From contig CAMAPP010000015.1 of the NCBI GenBank assembly GCA_945860095.1, positions 1-38,339 on the forward strand: a stretch of 38,339 bases of DNA, written 5' to 3'. Position numbers and translations under genes: made by a program. The stretch is from Rhizobium sp. Q54. GTDB taxonomy: Bacteria; Pseudomonadota; Alphaproteobacteria; CADEGL01. Below, one piece after another: positions 14,991 through 25,881 of the stretch. The stretch's first letter is position 1; every line of letters starts with the position of its first letter. A model generated the notes under the pieces. The model searched no databases and was not told the DNA's origin. It saw nothing but the letters and a program-made list of their open reading frames with translations.

Positions 14991-17276
14991 TTAGCGCCTT
15001 GTGTCGGCCGCTTCGATGGCGTCGTCGGCCGCTAAGGCCGCCATGTGCACCATGTCCGAGACCGTGGCTCCCATCTGAACGATGTGCACCGGCTTGGACA
15101 GGCCGATCAGAAGCGGCCCGATCACCGTGCCGCCCCCCAGTTTCTGCAGCAATTTCGCCGAGATATTGGCGCTGTGCAGTTCCGGCATGATCAAGACGTT
15201 TGCCGGTCCCGACAGGCGGCAGAAGGGGTAGAACTGGCGCATGAGGCCATGATCCAGCGCGACATCGGCCGTCATCTCGCCGTCATATTCGAAATCGCGG
15301 CTGCGGCCGTCGAGCATCGCCACCGCGTCGCGCGCGCGCCGCCCCTCGGCGCGCGGCGGGTTGCCGAAATTGGAGAACGACAACAGCGCCACGCGCGGCT
15401 CGTGGCCCAATTGGCGCGCCTTGGCGGCGGCCTGGGCCGCGATATCGCCGAGTTCGACCGCGGTCGGCTGTTCGTGCACCGTCGTGTCGGCGATGAACAC
15501 CGTCCGGCCGCGCGCCAGCAGGATCGTGAGGCCGAAGACCCGGTCGCCGGCGCGCGGGTCGATCACGCGCCGCACTTCCTCGTAGGACGCCGAGAAGCTG
15601 CGCGTCAGGCCCGTGACCATCGCGTCCGCCGCGCCCAAGGCCACCATGCAGGCGCCGAACACGTTGCGGTCCTGGTTGACCATGCGCTGGCAATCGCGCA
15701 GCAGCGCGCCGCGCCGCTTCAGCCGGTCGTAAAGAAACTCGGCGTAGCGGCCGTTGTCGTCCGACAGGCGCGCGTTGTGGATTTCCAAGCCCTCGATGCC
15801 CGCGAGGCCGATCGCCCGCATCGTCACGCGAATGCGCTCTTCCCGGCCGATCAGCACCGGCGTGCCGTAACCGCTGGCATGGAACGACAGCGCCGCGCGA
15901 ATCGTGCGCTCCTCCTCGCCCTCGGCGAAGACCACGCGCATGCCTTGTCCGCGCACGCGGTCGAGCACGCGTTGCAGGCCGGCCGCCGTGGGGTCGAGGC
16001 GGGCGGACAATTCGTTGCGATACGTCGCCATGTCGACGATCGGCCGGCGCGCCACGCCCGAATCCATCGCCGCCTTGGCGACCGCCATCGGCACATGGGT
16101 GATCAGCCTTGGATCGAAGGGCGCCGGGATGATGTATTCCGAGCCGTATTGCAGGCGCTGGCCGGAATAGGCGGCGCCCACTTCGTCCGGCACGTCCTCG
16201 CGTGCGAGCGCGGCGAGCGCCTGCGCGGCGGCGATCTTCATGTCGTCGTTGATGGTCGAGGCGCGCACGTCGAGCGCGCCGCGGAAGATATAGGGGAAGC
16301 CGAGAACGTTGTTGATCTGGTTGGGGTAGTCCGAGCGCCCGGTGGCGATGATCGCGTCGTCGCGCACGGCCTTCACGTCCTCGGGCGTGATCTCCGGATC
16401 GGGATTGGCGAGGGCGAAGACGATGGGCCTCGCCGCCATGCTCGCGACCATCTTCTGGTCGATGGCGCCCTTGACCGAAAGGCCGAGTGCTACATCGGCG
16501 CCTTCCATGGCGTCGTGGAGCGTGCGCGCCTTGGTGTCCGCGGCATAGGCCGACTTCCACTGGTTCATGCCCTCGCGCCGGCCGACATGAATCACGCCCT
16601 TGCTGTCGCACATGACGATGTTCTTGCGCGGCATGCCCATGCTGACGAACAAACCGGCGCAGGCGATGGCCGCGGCGCCCGCGCCGTTGACCACGATCCG
16701 CGTCGTGGCGATGTCGCGGCCGGTCAAATGCAGCGCGTTGACGAGACCCGCCGCGGCGATGATCGCGGTGCCGTGCTGGTCGTCGTGGAAAACGGGGATG
16801 TCGAGCAGCTCGCGCAGACGCTCCTCGATGATGAAACATTCGGGCGCCTTGATGTCCTCGAGATTGATGCCGCCGAAGCTCGGGCCGAGATAGCGCACGC
16901 AATTGACGAATTGGTCGACGTCCTTGGTGTCGACCTCGAGATCGATCGAATCGACGTCCGCGAAGCGCTTGAACAGAACCGCCTTGCCTTCCATGACGGG
17001 TTTGGACGCCAGCGCGCCGAGATCGCCCAGGCCCAGAATGGCGGTGCCGTTCGAGATCACTGCGACCAGATTGCCGCGCGCGGTGTAGTCGTAGGCCAGG
17101 GCCGGGTTCGCGGCGATGGCCTTGACCGGCCAAGCGACGCCCGGCGAATAGGCGAGCGACAGGTCGCGCTGGGTTGTCAGCGGCTTGGTCGGGCTGATTT
17201 CGATCTTGCCGGCGCGGCCGCTGGAATGGAACAGCAAGGCTTCCTGCTCGGTAACGTGGGCGTCGCCTTGGCTCAT
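14991..17276 (-). CDS. maeB: NADP-dependent malic enzyme with phosphotransacetylase-like domain
   Basis: A 761-residue MaeB-type malic enzyme that converts malate to pyruvate and CO2 with reduction of NADP. The malic-enzyme part covers about 1-425: [54 protein letters not shown] and the NAD(P)-binding NGAGAAAIA. The C-terminal part (about 430-755) resembles phosphotransacetylase ([15 protein letters not shown] at its start, [10 protein letters not shown]). In this family that domain is usually regulatory, responding to acetyl-CoA, rather than catalytic. A GAGAGG site lies 6 bp before ATG 17276. The gene is divergent from mutS and is followed by phoR after a short gap. Confidence 0.95.
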   Translation of the reverse strand: MSQGDAHVTEQEALLFHSSGRAGKIEISPTKPLTTQRDLSLAYSPGVAWPVKAIAANPALAYDYTARGNLVAVISNGTAILGLGDLGALASKPVMEGKAVLFKRFADVDSIDLEVDTKDVDQFVNCVRYLGPSFGGINLEDIKAPECFIIEERLRELLDIPVFHDDQHGTAIIAAAGLVNALHLTGRDIATTRIVVNGAGAAAIACAGLFVSMGMPRKNIVMCDSKGVIHVGRREGMNQWKSAYAADTKARTLHDAMEGADVALGLSVKGAIDQKMVASMAARPIVFALANPDPEITPEDVKAVRDDAIIATGRSDYPNQINNVLGFPYIFRGALDVRASTINDDMKIAAAQALAALAREDVPDEVGAAYSGQRLQYGSEYIIPAPFDPRLITHVPMAVAKAAMDSGVARRPIVDMATYRNELSARLDPTAAGLQRVLDRVRGQGMRVVFAEGEEERTIRAALSFHASGYGTPVLIGREERIRVTMRAIGLAGIEGLEIHNARLSDDNGRYAEFLYDRLKRRGALLRDCQRMVNQDRNVFGACMVALGAADAMVTGLTRSFSASYEEVRRVIDPRAGDRVFGLTILLARGRTVFIADTTVHEQPTAVELGDIAAQAAAKARQLGHEPRVALLSFSNFGNPPRAEGRRARDAVAMLDGRSRDFEYDGEMTADVALDHGLMRQFYPFCRLSGPANVLIMPELHSANISAKLLQKLGGGTVIGPLLIGLSKPVHIVQMGATVSDMVHMAALAADDAIEAADTRR

Positions 17277-17506
17277 GGCCGGCCTCTCGGTTTGCGCGGG
17301 CGCTCAACCGACGCCTCCGCCAGGCGTCGAACCCCTGCAGGACCCGATGGTAGGCGCTGCCACCCAAGGCGGTCAAAGACTTGCGCGCCCGCCATGTGTC
17401 CGGTCGCCGCCATGATATGGTTCGGTCGCCTGCGGTCGCCGCCGGTTGGCCCTGTAGCGCCCGCCGAACTCGGCCGGCCGAGAAATCGAGCGATGAGACG
17501 ACGGAC
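17277..17506. other. Divergent maeB/mutS intergenic region
   Basis: These 230 bases should carry the promoters for maeB (left) and mutS (right), but I see no clear -35/-10 pair. A perfect 8-bp hairpin (CGACGCCT at 17309-17316 with AGGCGTCG at 17322-17329, 5-base loop) lies in the presumed maeB leader. The 10-mer GGTCGCCGCC occurs twice between about 17402 and 17443. Confidence 0.5.
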
Positions 17507-20218
17507 GTGACGCCCGCGAACGATACCGGCCTCGGTCCCGAGGATGCGCGTCCCGCCCCGGACGCGTCCCCCCTGATGGTGCAATATTGGGAGGTCAAGC
17601 GCGGCCATCCCGATTGCCTGCTGTTTTACCGCATGGGCGATTTCTACGAGCTGTTCTTCGACGACGCCCGCCAGGCCGCCGCCGCCCTCGATATCGCGCT
17701 CACCAAGCGCGGCAAGCACGAAGGCCAGGACATTCCGATGTGCGGCGTGCCCGTCCACGCCGCCGACGCCTATCTGTCGCGCCTCATCCGCAAGGGCTTC
17801 CGGGTCGGCGTATGCGAGCAGGTCGAGGCTCCGGCCGAGGCCAGGAAACGCGGCGCCAAGGCCGTCGTCCGCCGCGAGGTGGTGCGCATCGTAACGCCCG
17901 GCACGCTCACCGAAGACACCCTGCTCGATGCGCGCCGGCACAATTATTTGGTCGTCCTCGCCGAGGTTCAGGGTGCGTTCGGCCTCGCCTCGGTCGACAT
18001 CTCCACCGGGGATTTCGACATCGAGCCAGTCGATCAAGGCGGACTCGGCGCGGCGCTTGCGCGGCTTGCGCCCAAGGAGATCGTGCTGTCCGACCGGCTG
18101 CTCCAGCGCGCCGAATTCCGCGATGCGCTTGCGCCATGGAAAGCGGTCATGACGGCGCAACCCCAATCGCGTTTCGACAGCGAGAACGGCCGGCTTCGTC
18201 TCGAGGCGCTGTTCGGCGTGAAGGCGCTCGACGCCTTCGGCGCCTTCACGCGCGCCGAATTGGCCGCCGGCGGCGCGCTGGTGGACTATGTCGAACTTAC
18301 CCAGAAAGGCCGCTTGCCGCGCCTGTCGCGTCCCCGGCGCTCGGCGCACGGCGCGTTTCTCGAAATCGACGCCGCGACCAGGCGCAATCTCGAACTCACC
18401 GAAACCCTCGCGGGCGATCGCCGGGGCAGTCTGCTCGACACCATCGACCGCACCGCGACCGGCGCCGGCGCACGCTTGCTGGCGGCCCATTTGGCCGCGC
18501 CCCTGACCGATCCCGCCGCGATCGCCGCGCGCCACGACGGCGTGCGGTATTTCGCCGCGGCGCCCGAGACGCGCGAACGCCTGCGCGCGGTGCTGGCGCG
18601 CGCGCCCGACCTCGAACGCGCGCTGTCGCGCCTTGCGCTCGGTCGCGGCGGCCCGCGCGACTTGGCGGCGATTCGCGACGGCCTCAAGGCCGGCATCGCG
18701 GCCGCGGCGGTGGCCGCTGCGCCCGGCTTCGTGCCGCCGCCCGCTATCGTCGCGCGCGCGGTCGAGGACCTCGGCAGCCACGATGCGCCGATCGAACAAC
18801 TGGCGCGGGCGCTGGCGGCGGAATTGCCGCTGCTTGCGCGCGATGGCGGCTTCATCGCGCCTGGTTTCCATCCAGGACTCGACGAATGGCGGATTCTGCG
18901 CGACGAGGGCCGCCGTCACATCGCGGGCTTGCAGGCCAAATATGCGGCCGAAACCGGCATCGCCACGCTCAAGATCCGCCACAACAACGTGCTCGGCTAT
19001 TTCATCGAAATTTCGCCCCAGCACGCCGCGAAGCTTCCGATCGGCGGCGCCTACATCCATCGCCAAACCATGGCCGGCGCCGTGCGCTATTCCACGGTCG
19101 AATTGGGCGAGCTCGAGGACAAGATCGGGCGCGCCGCCGACAAGGTGCTCGGCCTCGAGCTCGAAATCTTCGCGGAATTGACCGGCCTGGTTCTCGCGCA
19201 TGCGGACGGCGTCGCGCGCGCGGCGCGCGGCTTGGCCATGCTCGACGTTTCGTCCGCCCTGGCGGAGCTGGCGGTGGAGCGCCGCTACGCGCGGCCCGAA
19301 ATCGACGACAGCCTGGTCTTCGCCGTGGTCGGCGGGCGTCACCCTCTGGTCGAGGCCGCACTGCCCGATGGCGCGTCCTTCGTCGGCAATGACTGCACGC
19401 TTTCGGGCGAGGCGGGGGCGCGGCGCCTATGGCTCGTCACCGGCCCGAACATGGCGGGGAAAAGCACGTTTCTGCGCCAGAACGCGCTGATCGCGGTCAT
19501 GGCGCAGATGGGCGGCTTCGTTCCCGCTCTCTCGGCGCGCATCGGCGTCGTCGATCGCTTGTTCAGCCGCGTGGGCGCCGCGGACGATCTCGCGCGCGGC
19601 CGCTCGACCTTCATGGTCGAGATGGTCGAAACCGCGGCGATTCTCAACCAAGCGGGCCCGCGCGCGCTCGTGATCCTCGACGAAATCGGTCGCGGCACGG
19701 CGACCTTCGACGGCCTGTCGATCGCCTGGGCGACGGTCGAACACCTGCACGGCGTCAATCGGGCGCGCGCGCTCTTCGCCACCCATTACCACGAACTGAC
19801 CGCCTTGGCGGGAAGGCTGGACGGCCTTTCCTGCCACACGATGCGTGTCAAGGAATGGCGGGGCGAGGTCGTGTTCCTGCACGAAGTGGTGCCCGGCACG
19901 GCCGACCGGTCCTACGGCATCCACGTCGCCCGCTTGGCCGGCCTGCCGGAACCGGTCATCGGCCGCGCGGACGAGATTCTGGCGCTTCTCGGGCAAGGCG
20001 AGCAGGCCGGTGCCCTGGCGCGCCTTGCGGACGATCTGCCGCTGTTCCGCGCCACGCCAGTGCGCCCCGCAAAGCCCGCCGAGCCCGACCCCGTGGACGC
20101 GGCTCTGGCCGCGCTCGATCCGGATACGCTGAGCCCGCGCGAGGCGCTCGAATTCATCTATCGCCTCGCGGCCTTGCGCCGGTCGAGGGACGAGGGTTCG
20201 AGGGACGAGGAACGCTAG
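17507..20218 (+). CDS. mutS: DNA mismatch repair protein MutS
   Basis: A 903-residue MutS that recognises base mismatches as a dimer and recruits repair. The mismatch-reading Phe-x-Glu is in the [12 protein letters not shown] segment near residue 45. The connector, lever and clamp domains follow. The ATPase has Walker [10 protein letters not shown] at about 646-654, Walker [16 protein letters not shown] and the ATHYHEL switch. I chose GTG 17507, 23 codons before the conserved MVQYWEVK segment; the frame continues upstream to an ATG at 17381, but the added residues are Arg-rich and unlike the family. The last codons, encoding the repetitive [11 protein letters not shown] tail, come from a 52-bp repeat that runs into the intergenic gap. 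Confidence 0.95.
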   Translation: MTPANDTGLGPEDARPAPDASPLMVQYWEVKRGHPDCLLFYRMGDFYELFFDDARQAAAALDIALTKRGKHEGQDIPMCGVPVHAADAYLSRLIRKGFRVGVCEQVEAPAEARKRGAKAVVRREVVRIVTPGTLTEDTLLDARRHNYLVVLAEVQGAFGLASVDISTGDFDIEPVDQGGLGAALARLAPKEIVLSDRLLQRAEFRDALAPWKAVMTAQPQSRFDSENGRLRLEALFGVKALDAFGAFTRAELAAGGALVDYVELTQKGRLPRLSRPRRSAHGAFLEIDAATRRNLELTETLAGDRRGSLLDTIDRTATGAGARLLAAHLAAPLTDPAAIAARHDGVRYFAAAPETRERLRAVLARAPDLERALSRLALGRGGPRDLAAIRDGLKAGIAAAAVAAAPGFVPPPAIVARAVEDLGSHDAPIEQLARALAAELPLLARDGGFIAPGFHPGLDEWRILRDEGRRHIAGLQAKYAAETGIATLKIRHNNVLGYFIEISPQHAAKLPIGGAYIHRQTMAGAVRYSTVELGELEDKIGRAADKVLGLELEIFAELTGLVLAHADGVARAARGLAMLDVSSALAELAVERRYARPEIDDSLVFAVVGGRHPLVEAALPDGASFVGNDCTLSGEAGARRLWLVTGPNMAGKSTFLRQNALIAVMAQMGGFVPALSARIGVVDRLFSRVGAADDLARGRSTFMVEMVETAAILNQAGPRALVILDEIGRGTATFDGLSIAWATVEHLHGVNRARALFATHYHELTALAGRLDGLSCHTMRVKEWRGEVVFLHEVVPGTADRSYGIHVARLAGLPEPVIGRADEILALLGQGEQAGALARLADDLPLFRATPVRPAKPAEPDPVDAALAALDPDTLSPREALEFIYRLAALRRSRDEGSRDEER

Positions 20219-20294
20219 GCCCGGCCTTGTGCCGGTCGAGGAAAGGGGGTCGAGGAACGAGGAGCGCCAGGCCCGGCCTTGCGCCGCCGGGGGC
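20171..20294. repeat. ~52-bp imperfect tandem repeat across the mutS stop codon
   Basis: Unit 1 (20171-20223, 53 bp) and unit 2 (20224-20275, 52 bp) both run from GCCTTG(C/T)GCCGGTCGAGG to GC(C/T)AGGCCCG and agree at most positions. A partial third unit starts at 20276 (GCCTTGCGCCG). Unit 1 also contains two copies of GAGGGACGAGG. The mutS stop lies inside unit 1, so the duplication shaped the MutS C-terminus and the gap to glnD. Confidence 0.85.
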
Positions 20295-20325
20295 TGCCAT
20301 CGTGTATATAATAATTAGAGTACGC
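20295..20325 (+). promoter_or_regulatory. Possible glnD promoter (AT-rich -10 region)
   Basis: A sharply AT-rich stretch stands out in an otherwise GC-rich gap and contains a perfect TATAAT at 20307-20312, about 57 bp before the glnD ATG. No good -35 is seen at 16-18 bp spacing; TTGCGC at 20279-20284 is too far away. It is a reasonable candidate for a glnD promoter independent of mutS. Confidence 0.45.
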
Positions 20326-20368
20326 CCGCCGCCCGGCGCGGCGCAATTCGGGACCGCCATCGGCCGCA

Positions 20369-23119
20369 ATGAAGATCGCCCGCCCCCGCGCCATCATCGA
20401 CCCGCGCATCCTGCGCGAGCGTGCAACGGGGATTGCGCGCACGGGCGGCGCGAACCGGCGCCCGCAAATGCTCCTGCTGTTGAAGGACGCGCTCGCCGCG
20501 GGCCGTGCCGAAATCGAACGCCGCTTCGCGGCGGGGGCCTCCGGCGCCGCGACGGTCGCGGCCGGAGCGCTCCTCGTCGACCAAATTGCTCGCCTCTGCC
20601 ACGTCCACGCGCTCGCTTCCTATCCCGGAGCGAACCCGACCGAGGGCGAGCGTCTCGCGGTGGTTGCGGTCGGCGGCTATGGGCGCGGGGAATTGGCGCC
20701 TCACTCGGATGTGGACCTCCTGTTCCTGCACGTCTACAAGCCCGCGCCACGCACCGAACAGATCGTCGAATCCATTCTCTATTTTCTCTGGGACTTGGGT
20801 CTCAAGGTCGGCCATGCGGTGCGCTCGATCGACGAATGTCTGCGCCTTGCGCGCGGCGATCACGTGATCGCCACCTCCTTGCTCGAAATCCGCTGCGTCG
20901 CGGGCGACCGCCGCCTGTTCAACGAATTACGCCGGCGCTTCGTTTCGGAAGTGGCGGCGGGCACGGAAATCGCCTTTCTCGAGGCCAAGCTCGGCGAGCG
21001 CGACGCTCGCCACGCGCGTCTGGGCGATTCGCGCTACGTGCTCGAGCCGAACGTCAAGGACGGCAAGGGGGGGTTGCGCGACCTTCACACTCTGCTCTGG
21101 ATCGCCAAGCACCTTTACCGCATCCAGTCGATGGACGATTTGGCGCGCCTGGGCGTGCTGACGGAAAAAGAAGTGCGCCGGTTCGAAAAAGCGCAGAACT
21201 TCCTTTGGACCCTGCGCTGTCATCTGCATTTCCTGACCGGCCGAGCGGGGGATCTGTTGACCTTCGACGTGCAGACGACGATCGGACGCAAGCTCGGCTA
21301 CACCGCGCATGCCGGCACGCTCGGCGTCGAGCGTTTCATGAAGCACTATTTCCTCACGGCCAAGACGGTCGGCGATTTGACGCGAATCTTCTGCGCCGCG
21401 ATCGAGGCCGAGCACAAGCGCCGGCCCTTCGTCGAACTCGATGACGTCGCGGGCAGCACCGGATTCGTGCTCGAGGGCGACCGCCTCGCGGTCTCGGACG
21501 AGGGCGCGTTCGTGCGTGCTCCGGTCGATCTTCTGCGCCTGTTCCACCTCGCGCACGAGCGCAATCTCGATATCCATCCCAAGGCGCTGAAGCTCGTCAC
21601 GCGCAGCCTGCGCCTGATCGACCCGGCGCTGCGCGCCGATAAAGAGGCCAATCGGCTGTTCCTGGAAATTCTGACTTCGCCCAAGGGCCCCGAGGGCGCG
21701 CTGCGTCGGCTCAACGAGGCGGGCGTGCTCGGCCGATTTGTGCCCGATTTCGACCGTATTGTCGCCCAAATGCAGCACGACATGTACCATGTGTATACCG
21801 TCGACGAGCACACCATCCGCGCCATCGGCATTCTGTCGCGCATCGAACGCGGTCTGTTGCGCGCGGATCACCCCCTGGCGAGCGCCGTGGTTCACAAGGT
21901 GCAGTCGCGCCGCGCGCTGTACGTGGCGGTTCTGCTGCACGACATCGCCAAGGGTCGCGGCGGCAATCATCCGGAATTGGGCGGCCAGATCGCCGAACGC
22001 CTCTGCCCACGCCTCGGTCTCGAAGCCGAGGAGACGGAGAACGTCGCCTGGCTCGTGCGCTACCACCTCGTGATGAGCGAGACCGCCTTCAAGCGCGATC
22101 TGTCCGACGATAAGGCGCTCGAGGATTTCGTTGCGGCGGTGCAGTCGCCCGAACGCCTGCGCATGCTGCTGGTGCTCACTGTCTGCGATATCCGTGCGGT
22201 CGGGCCCGCGGTGTGGAACGGCTGGAAGGCGGCGCTGCTGCGCGAGCTGTATCACCGCGCCGAGCCGCGGATGATGGGCGGCATGACCGGGGCGGCCGAG
22301 GCGCCGCGTCTCGCGGCGGCACGCCGCGCGCTCGAAGGGGCGCTTGCGGGTTGGACCGCTTCGGATATCGACGCCCATTTGGCGCGGTTGCCGCCGTCCT
22401 ACGTTCTGTCGCTCGAACCCGACACGCTGGCCCGCCACGCGCGCCTGCTGCGCGAGGCCGATTTTTCCGCCGATGCGTTCGTCTGCGGCATCCGCGTCGA
22501 TAGCGCGCGCGCGGCGACCGAAGTCATCGTCGGCGCACCCGATCGTCCGGGGCTGTTCTCGCGTCTGGCCGGCGCGCTCTCGGCCGCTGGCGCCGATATC
22601 GTCGATGCCCGCATCGCGACGACGGCCGACGGCATGGCGCTCGATACCTTCTGGATTCAGGAACCGCCCGCGCCGGGTGGTGCTGCCGGCGGCGCGTTCG
22701 CCGATCCGCGCCGCCAGCGTCAGCTGCGCGACACGATCGAACGCGGCCTGGCGGGCGATATCGATCTTGCAGCCGTGCTCGCCCGGCGCCGCGGGCTTCC
22801 GAGCCGCGCGCGGGCGTTCGAGGTGCCTTCGCGGGTGCTGATCGACGACAAGGCGAGCGCCACGCACACCGTCATCGAACTCAACGGCCGGGACCGCCCG
22901 GGCCTGCTGTACGATGTGACCCGCACGCTCGCCGAACATAAATTGCAGGTGTCTTCGGCCAAGATTTCGACCTACGGCGAACGCGTGGTCGACGTGTTCT
23001 ACGTGAAGGACGGCTTTGGCTTCAAAGTCAGCCATCCCAAGCCGATCGCGGCGATTCGCGCGGCGCTGCTCGCGGTTTTGGCCGACCCGCCCGAGCGGGC
23101 CTCGGCGGCGGCGGAATAA
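20369..23119 (+). CDS. glnD: Bifunctional PII uridylyltransferase / uridylyl-removing enzyme GlnD
   Basis: A 916-residue nitrogen sensor that adds UMP to PII proteins when glutamine is low and removes it when glutamine is high. Order of domains: nucleotidyltransferase with GGYGRGELAPHSDVDLLFL near residue 95-115; the PII-uridylyl helical region; HD hydrolase with LLHDIAKGRGGNHPELG near residue 522; and two C-terminal glutamine-sensing ACT domains (APDRPGLFSRLAGAL near 717 and GRDRPGLLYDVTRTL near 835). All signature residues are kept, so both activities are expected. ATG 20369 has no strong ribosome site. murJ follows after 9 bp, suggesting co-transcription. Confidence 0.96.
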   Translation: MKIARPRAIIDPRILRERATGIARTGGANRRPQMLLLLKDALAAGRAEIERRFAAGASGAATVAAGALLVDQIARLCHVHALASYPGANPTEGERLAVVAVGGYGRGELAPHSDVDLLFLHVYKPAPRTEQIVESILYFLWDLGLKVGHAVRSIDECLRLARGDHVIATSLLEIRCVAGDRRLFNELRRRFVSEVAAGTEIAFLEAKLGERDARHARLGDSRYVLEPNVKDGKGGLRDLHTLLWIAKHLYRIQSMDDLARLGVLTEKEVRRFEKAQNFLWTLRCHLHFLTGRAGDLLTFDVQTTIGRKLGYTAHAGTLGVERFMKHYFLTAKTVGDLTRIFCAAIEAEHKRRPFVELDDVAGSTGFVLEGDRLAVSDEGAFVRAPVDLLRLFHLAHERNLDIHPKALKLVTRSLRLIDPALRADKEANRLFLEILTSPKGPEGALRRLNEAGVLGRFVPDFDRIVAQMQHDMYHVYTVDEHTIRAIGILSRIERGLLRADHPLASAVVHKVQSRRALYVAVLLHDIAKGRGGNHPELGGQIAERLCPRLGLEAEETENVAWLVRYHLVMSETAFKRDLSDDKALEDFVAAVQSPERLRMLLVLTVCDIRAVGPAVWNGWKAALLRELYHRAEPRMMGGMTGAAEAPRLAAARRALEGALAGWTASDIDAHLARLPPSYVLSLEPDTLARHARLLREADFSADAFVCGIRVDSARAATEVIVGAPDRPGLFSRLAGALSAAGADIVDARIATTADGMALDTFWIQEPPAPGGAAGGAFADPRRQRQLRDTIERGLAGDIDLAAVLARRRGLPSRARAFEVPSRVLIDDKASATHTVIELNGRDRPGLLYDVTRTLAEHKLQVSSAKISTYGERVVDVFYVKDGFGFKVSHPKPIAAIRAALLAVLADPPERASAAAE

Positions 23120-23128
23120 CGGGCGCGC

Positions 23129-24673
23129 ATGGGCCTGGTGCGTCATGCCACCACGGTGGGCGGCTGGACCATGGTCAGCCGGGTCGTGGGCTTTGCGCGC
23201 GATGCGCTGATCGCGGCGACCCTTGCCGCGGGCCCCGTGGCCGACGCCTTTTTCGTCGCCCTTCGCCTGCCAAACATGTTCCGCAGCTTGGCCGCCGAGG
23301 GCGCGTTCTCGGCCGCCTTCGTGCCGCTGTTCTCGCGGCGGCTCGAATCCGAAGGTCGGCGCGCCGCCCTGCGCTTCGCCGGGGATGTCCTCGCGGTCAT
23401 GTTGGCGGTCATGTTTGCCGCGTTGATCCTCGCCGAGCTTGCCATGCCCTGGCTGGTTTCGGCGATCGCGCCCGGCTTTGCCGACGACCCCGACCGCTTC
23501 CGCCTGAGCGTGGAGTTTTCGCGCCTCACCTTCCCCTATCTTCTGTGCATGGCGGTGGTCGCGCTCTTGGGCTCGGTGCTCAACGCGCTCGATCGCTTCG
23601 CCGCCGCCGCCGCCGCGCCGATTCTCATGAATCTCGTCATGATCGGGGCCATCGCGTTCTTCGGCCAGGCGCTCGAAACCGTGGGCCACGCGCTGTCCTG
23701 GGCCGTCGCCGTCGCGGGCGTGGTGCAGCTCGTCTGGCTCGTTCATTGTGCGGCGCGGGCGGGCGTGTCGCTGCGCTTGCCGGTTCCGCGCCTGACGCCG
23801 GGCGTGCGAAGGCTGTTCGTACTGATGCTGCCGGGCATTCTGGGCGCGGGCGTGCAGCAATTGAACCTGTTCGTCAGCACGATCATCGCCTCGTTTCGCG
23901 ACGGCGCGGTCTCGACGCTCTATTACGCCGACCGCATCAACCAATTGCCGCTCGCCGTCATCGGCGTCGCCGTGGGGGTGGCGCTGCTGCCGTTGTTGTC
24001 GCGCCAGATCAAGGCGGGGGATTTCGCGGGCGCCGCGCAAAGCCAGAACCGCGCGGTCGAATTCACCGCTCTGCTGACCCTACCCGCGACGGCGGCCTTG
24101 ATCGCCATTCCCTTGCCCATCGTCGCCGTATTGTTCGAGCACGGCCGGTTCGGGTACGAGGAATCGCGGGCGACCGCCGAAGTCTTGGCCGCCTTTGCCG
24201 CCGGCTTGCCGGCCTATGTGCTGGTCAAGGTCTTGCTGCCCGCGTTCTACGCGCGCCAGGACATCGCCACCCCCGTGCGCGTCGCGGTCGTCGCCCTGAT
24301 CGCGAACGGCGCCTTGTCGATCGCGCTTGTCTGGCCGTTGGGAACGGTCGGCATCGCCATCGCGACCGCCGCTTCGTCCTGGCTCAACGCGGCGGGGTTG
24401 GCTTTCATCCTGCTCCGTCGGGGGCATTTCAGCGCCGATGCGCGCCTGAAGGCGCGCACCGCGCGCATCGCGGCCGCGGCGGTCCTGACCGGTTGCGCGC
24501 TTTACGCCGCGGCTGGCGCGCTGACGACGGCGTTCGCGGGGCCGCTTTGGCTGCAGGTGCTCGCGCTCTCGGTCCTGGTCGTTGGCGGCGGCGCGCTCTA
24601 CGCCGTGCTGGCCCTCGCGTTCGGCGCCACGCGCCTTGGCGAATTGCGCGCGATGCTGGCGCGCAACGGGTAA
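23129..24673 (+). CDS. murJ: Lipid II flippase MurJ (MviN family)
   Basis: A 514-residue polytopic inner-membrane protein of the MOP superfamily that moves lipid II to the periplasmic face for peptidoglycan synthesis. The N-terminal family signature SRVVGFARDALIAATLAAG, the RLPNMFRSLAAEGAFSAAFVP segment with conserved charged residues, and about 14 hydrophobic segments are visible. Length fits the family. It starts 9 bp after glnD and is followed by trpS after 96 bp. The mutS-glnD-murJ-trpS order is common in Alphaproteobacteria. Confidence 0.96.
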   Translation: MGLVRHATTVGGWTMVSRVVGFARDALIAATLAAGPVADAFFVALRLPNMFRSLAAEGAFSAAFVPLFSRRLESEGRRAALRFAGDVLAVMLAVMFAALILAELAMPWLVSAIAPGFADDPDRFRLSVEFSRLTFPYLLCMAVVALLGSVLNALDRFAAAAAAPILMNLVMIGAIAFFGQALETVGHALSWAVAVAGVVQLVWLVHCAARAGVSLRLPVPRLTPGVRRLFVLMLPGILGAGVQQLNLFVSTIIASFRDGAVSTLYYADRINQLPLAVIGVAVGVALLPLLSRQIKAGDFAGAAQSQNRAVEFTALLTLPATAALIAIPLPIVAVLFEHGRFGYEESRATAEVLAAFAAGLPAYVLVKVLLPAFYARQDIATPVRVAVVALIANGALSIALVWPLGTVGIAIATAASSWLNAAGLAFILLRRGHFSADARLKARTARIAAAAVLTGCALYAAAGALTTAFAGPLWLQVLALSVLVVGGGALYAVLALAFGATRLGELRAMLARNG

Positions 24674-24725
24674 CCGGGCCCCGGCCGATGTCCGCCGCGA
24701 CGGGTTGACCGCCGGGCACCCGAGT

Positions 24726-24751
24726 CGCCATAACCGGCCGCCATAACCGGC
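24726..24751. repeat. 13-bp perfect tandem duplication in the trpS leader
   Basis: CGCCATAACCGGC occurs twice head to tail (24726-24738, 24739-24751), followed by a partial GCCA. It lies in the 96-bp gap between murJ and trpS, ending 18 bp before the trpS start codon and just before its GGAG ribosome site. Confidence 0.85.
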
Positions 24752-24769
24752 GCCACATTCGGAGTCCCC

Positions 24770-25774
24770 ATGGCCAAGGGCCGTATTTTCTCGGGCGTTC
24801 AGCCGACGGGCAATCTGCACCTCGGCAATTATCTCGGCGCCATCCGCAACTGGGTGCGTCTGCAGAACGACTTCGAGTGCATCTATTGCATCGTCGATCT
24901 GCACGCCATCACCGTATGGCAGGAGCCCCAGCAACTGCGCGCGACCACGCGCGAAGTGGCCGCGGGCTTGCTGGCCGCGGGGATCGATCCGAACACCAGT
25001 ATCCTCTTCAACCAGAGCCAGGTGCCCGCCCACGCCGAACTCGCGTGGATCTTCAATTGCGTGGCCCGGCTTGGTTGGCTCAACCGCATGACGCAGTTCA
25101 AGGAGAAGGCAGGCAAGGACCGCGAGAACGTGTCCGCCGGGCTTTACGTCTATCCGAACCTGATGGCGGCCGACATCCTCGCCTACAAGGCGACCCATGT
25201 TCCCGTAGGCGAGGATCAGAAGCAGCATCTCGAACTTGCCCGCGACATCGCGCAGAAGTTCAACCACGACTACGGCACCGAATACTTCCCGCTGGTCGAA
25301 CCGCTGATTTTCGGCGAAGCGACGCGGGTGATGAGCCTGCGCGACGGCATGCGCAAAATGAGCAAGTCCGAGCCCTCGGAGTTTTCACGCATCAACCTGA
25401 CCGACACCCCCGACCAGATCGCGCAGAAGCTCCGCAAGGCCAAGACCGACCCCCTACCCCTGCCCGAGACGGTCGCGGAGCTCGAATCCCGTCCCGAGGC
25501 CGACAATCTCGTCGGCATCTTCGCCGCTTTGGCGGACAAGACGCGCGAGGCGGTGCTCGCTGAGTTCGGCGGCAAGTCGTTTTCCGTGTTCAAGGACGTT
25601 CTTGCGGCGCTGGCCATCGCTTCGCTCGGCCCGATGGCTGACGAAATGCGCCGCTTGATGCAGGACCCGGCGGAAATCGACCGGATCTTGCGCCGAGGCG
25701 CCGAACGCGCCCAGGCGATGGCCGCGCCGCATCTGCGGGAAATTCAGGATTTGGTCGGCTTTTTGAGGCCTTAG
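24770..25774 (+). CDS. trpS: Tryptophanyl-tRNA synthetase
   Basis: A 334-residue class I aminoacyl-tRNA synthetase that charges tRNA-Trp. The HIGH-type motif is HLGN at residues 17-20 within [17 protein letters not shown]; the KMSKS motif is present near residue 196 ([10 protein letters not shown]). The length is typical of bacterial TrpS. Translation starts at ATG 24770, 5 bp after a GGAG site. A weak 6-bp hairpin (CCGGCA at 25777-25782 with TGCCGG at 25791-25796) follows the stop, without a T tract. Confidence 0.97.
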   Translation: MAKGRIFSGVQPTGNLHLGNYLGAIRNWVRLQNDFECIYCIVDLHAITVWQEPQQLRATTREVAAGLLAAGIDPNTSILFNQSQVPAHAELAWIFNCVARLGWLNRMTQFKEKAGKDRENVSAGLYVYPNLMAADILAYKATHVPVGEDQKQHLELARDIAQKFNHDYGTEYFPLVEPLIFGEATRVMSLRDGMRKMSKSEPSEFSRINLTDTPDQIAQKLRKAKTDPLPLPETVAELESRPEADNLVGIFAALADKTREAVLAEFGGKSFSVFKDVLAALAIASLGPMADEMRRLMQDPAEIDRILRRGAERAQAMAAPHLREIQDLVGFLRP

Positions 25775-25881
25775 GCCCGGCAGGGGCTTTTGCCGGCGGC
25801 GGTGTCGCAGTAACGTGGCGCCTGCCGGCGACGCGCGGCGGCCACCGCCTGGGTGGCGTTTGGGTCGCCGCAGGGCCGCCA

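Noticed and set aside
17381-17506. Upstream extension of mutS to an ATG at 17381
   Set aside because: The added 42 residues are Arg-rich and unlike MutS N-termini. GTG 17507 gives a normal lead into the mismatch-binding domain.
15045-17510. 821-codon open frame antisense to maeB, and a similar 689-codon frame antisense to mutS (17273-19342)
   Set aside because: Both mirror conserved genes on the other strand and show only Arg/His/Asp-rich sequence without domains.
20927-24040. Very long open frame (about 1037 codons) antisense to glnD and murJ
   Set aside because: It is a by-product of high GC content and biased third positions. The translated product is rich in Arg, His, Gln and Asp with no recognisable domain, while the opposite strand encodes well-conserved proteins.
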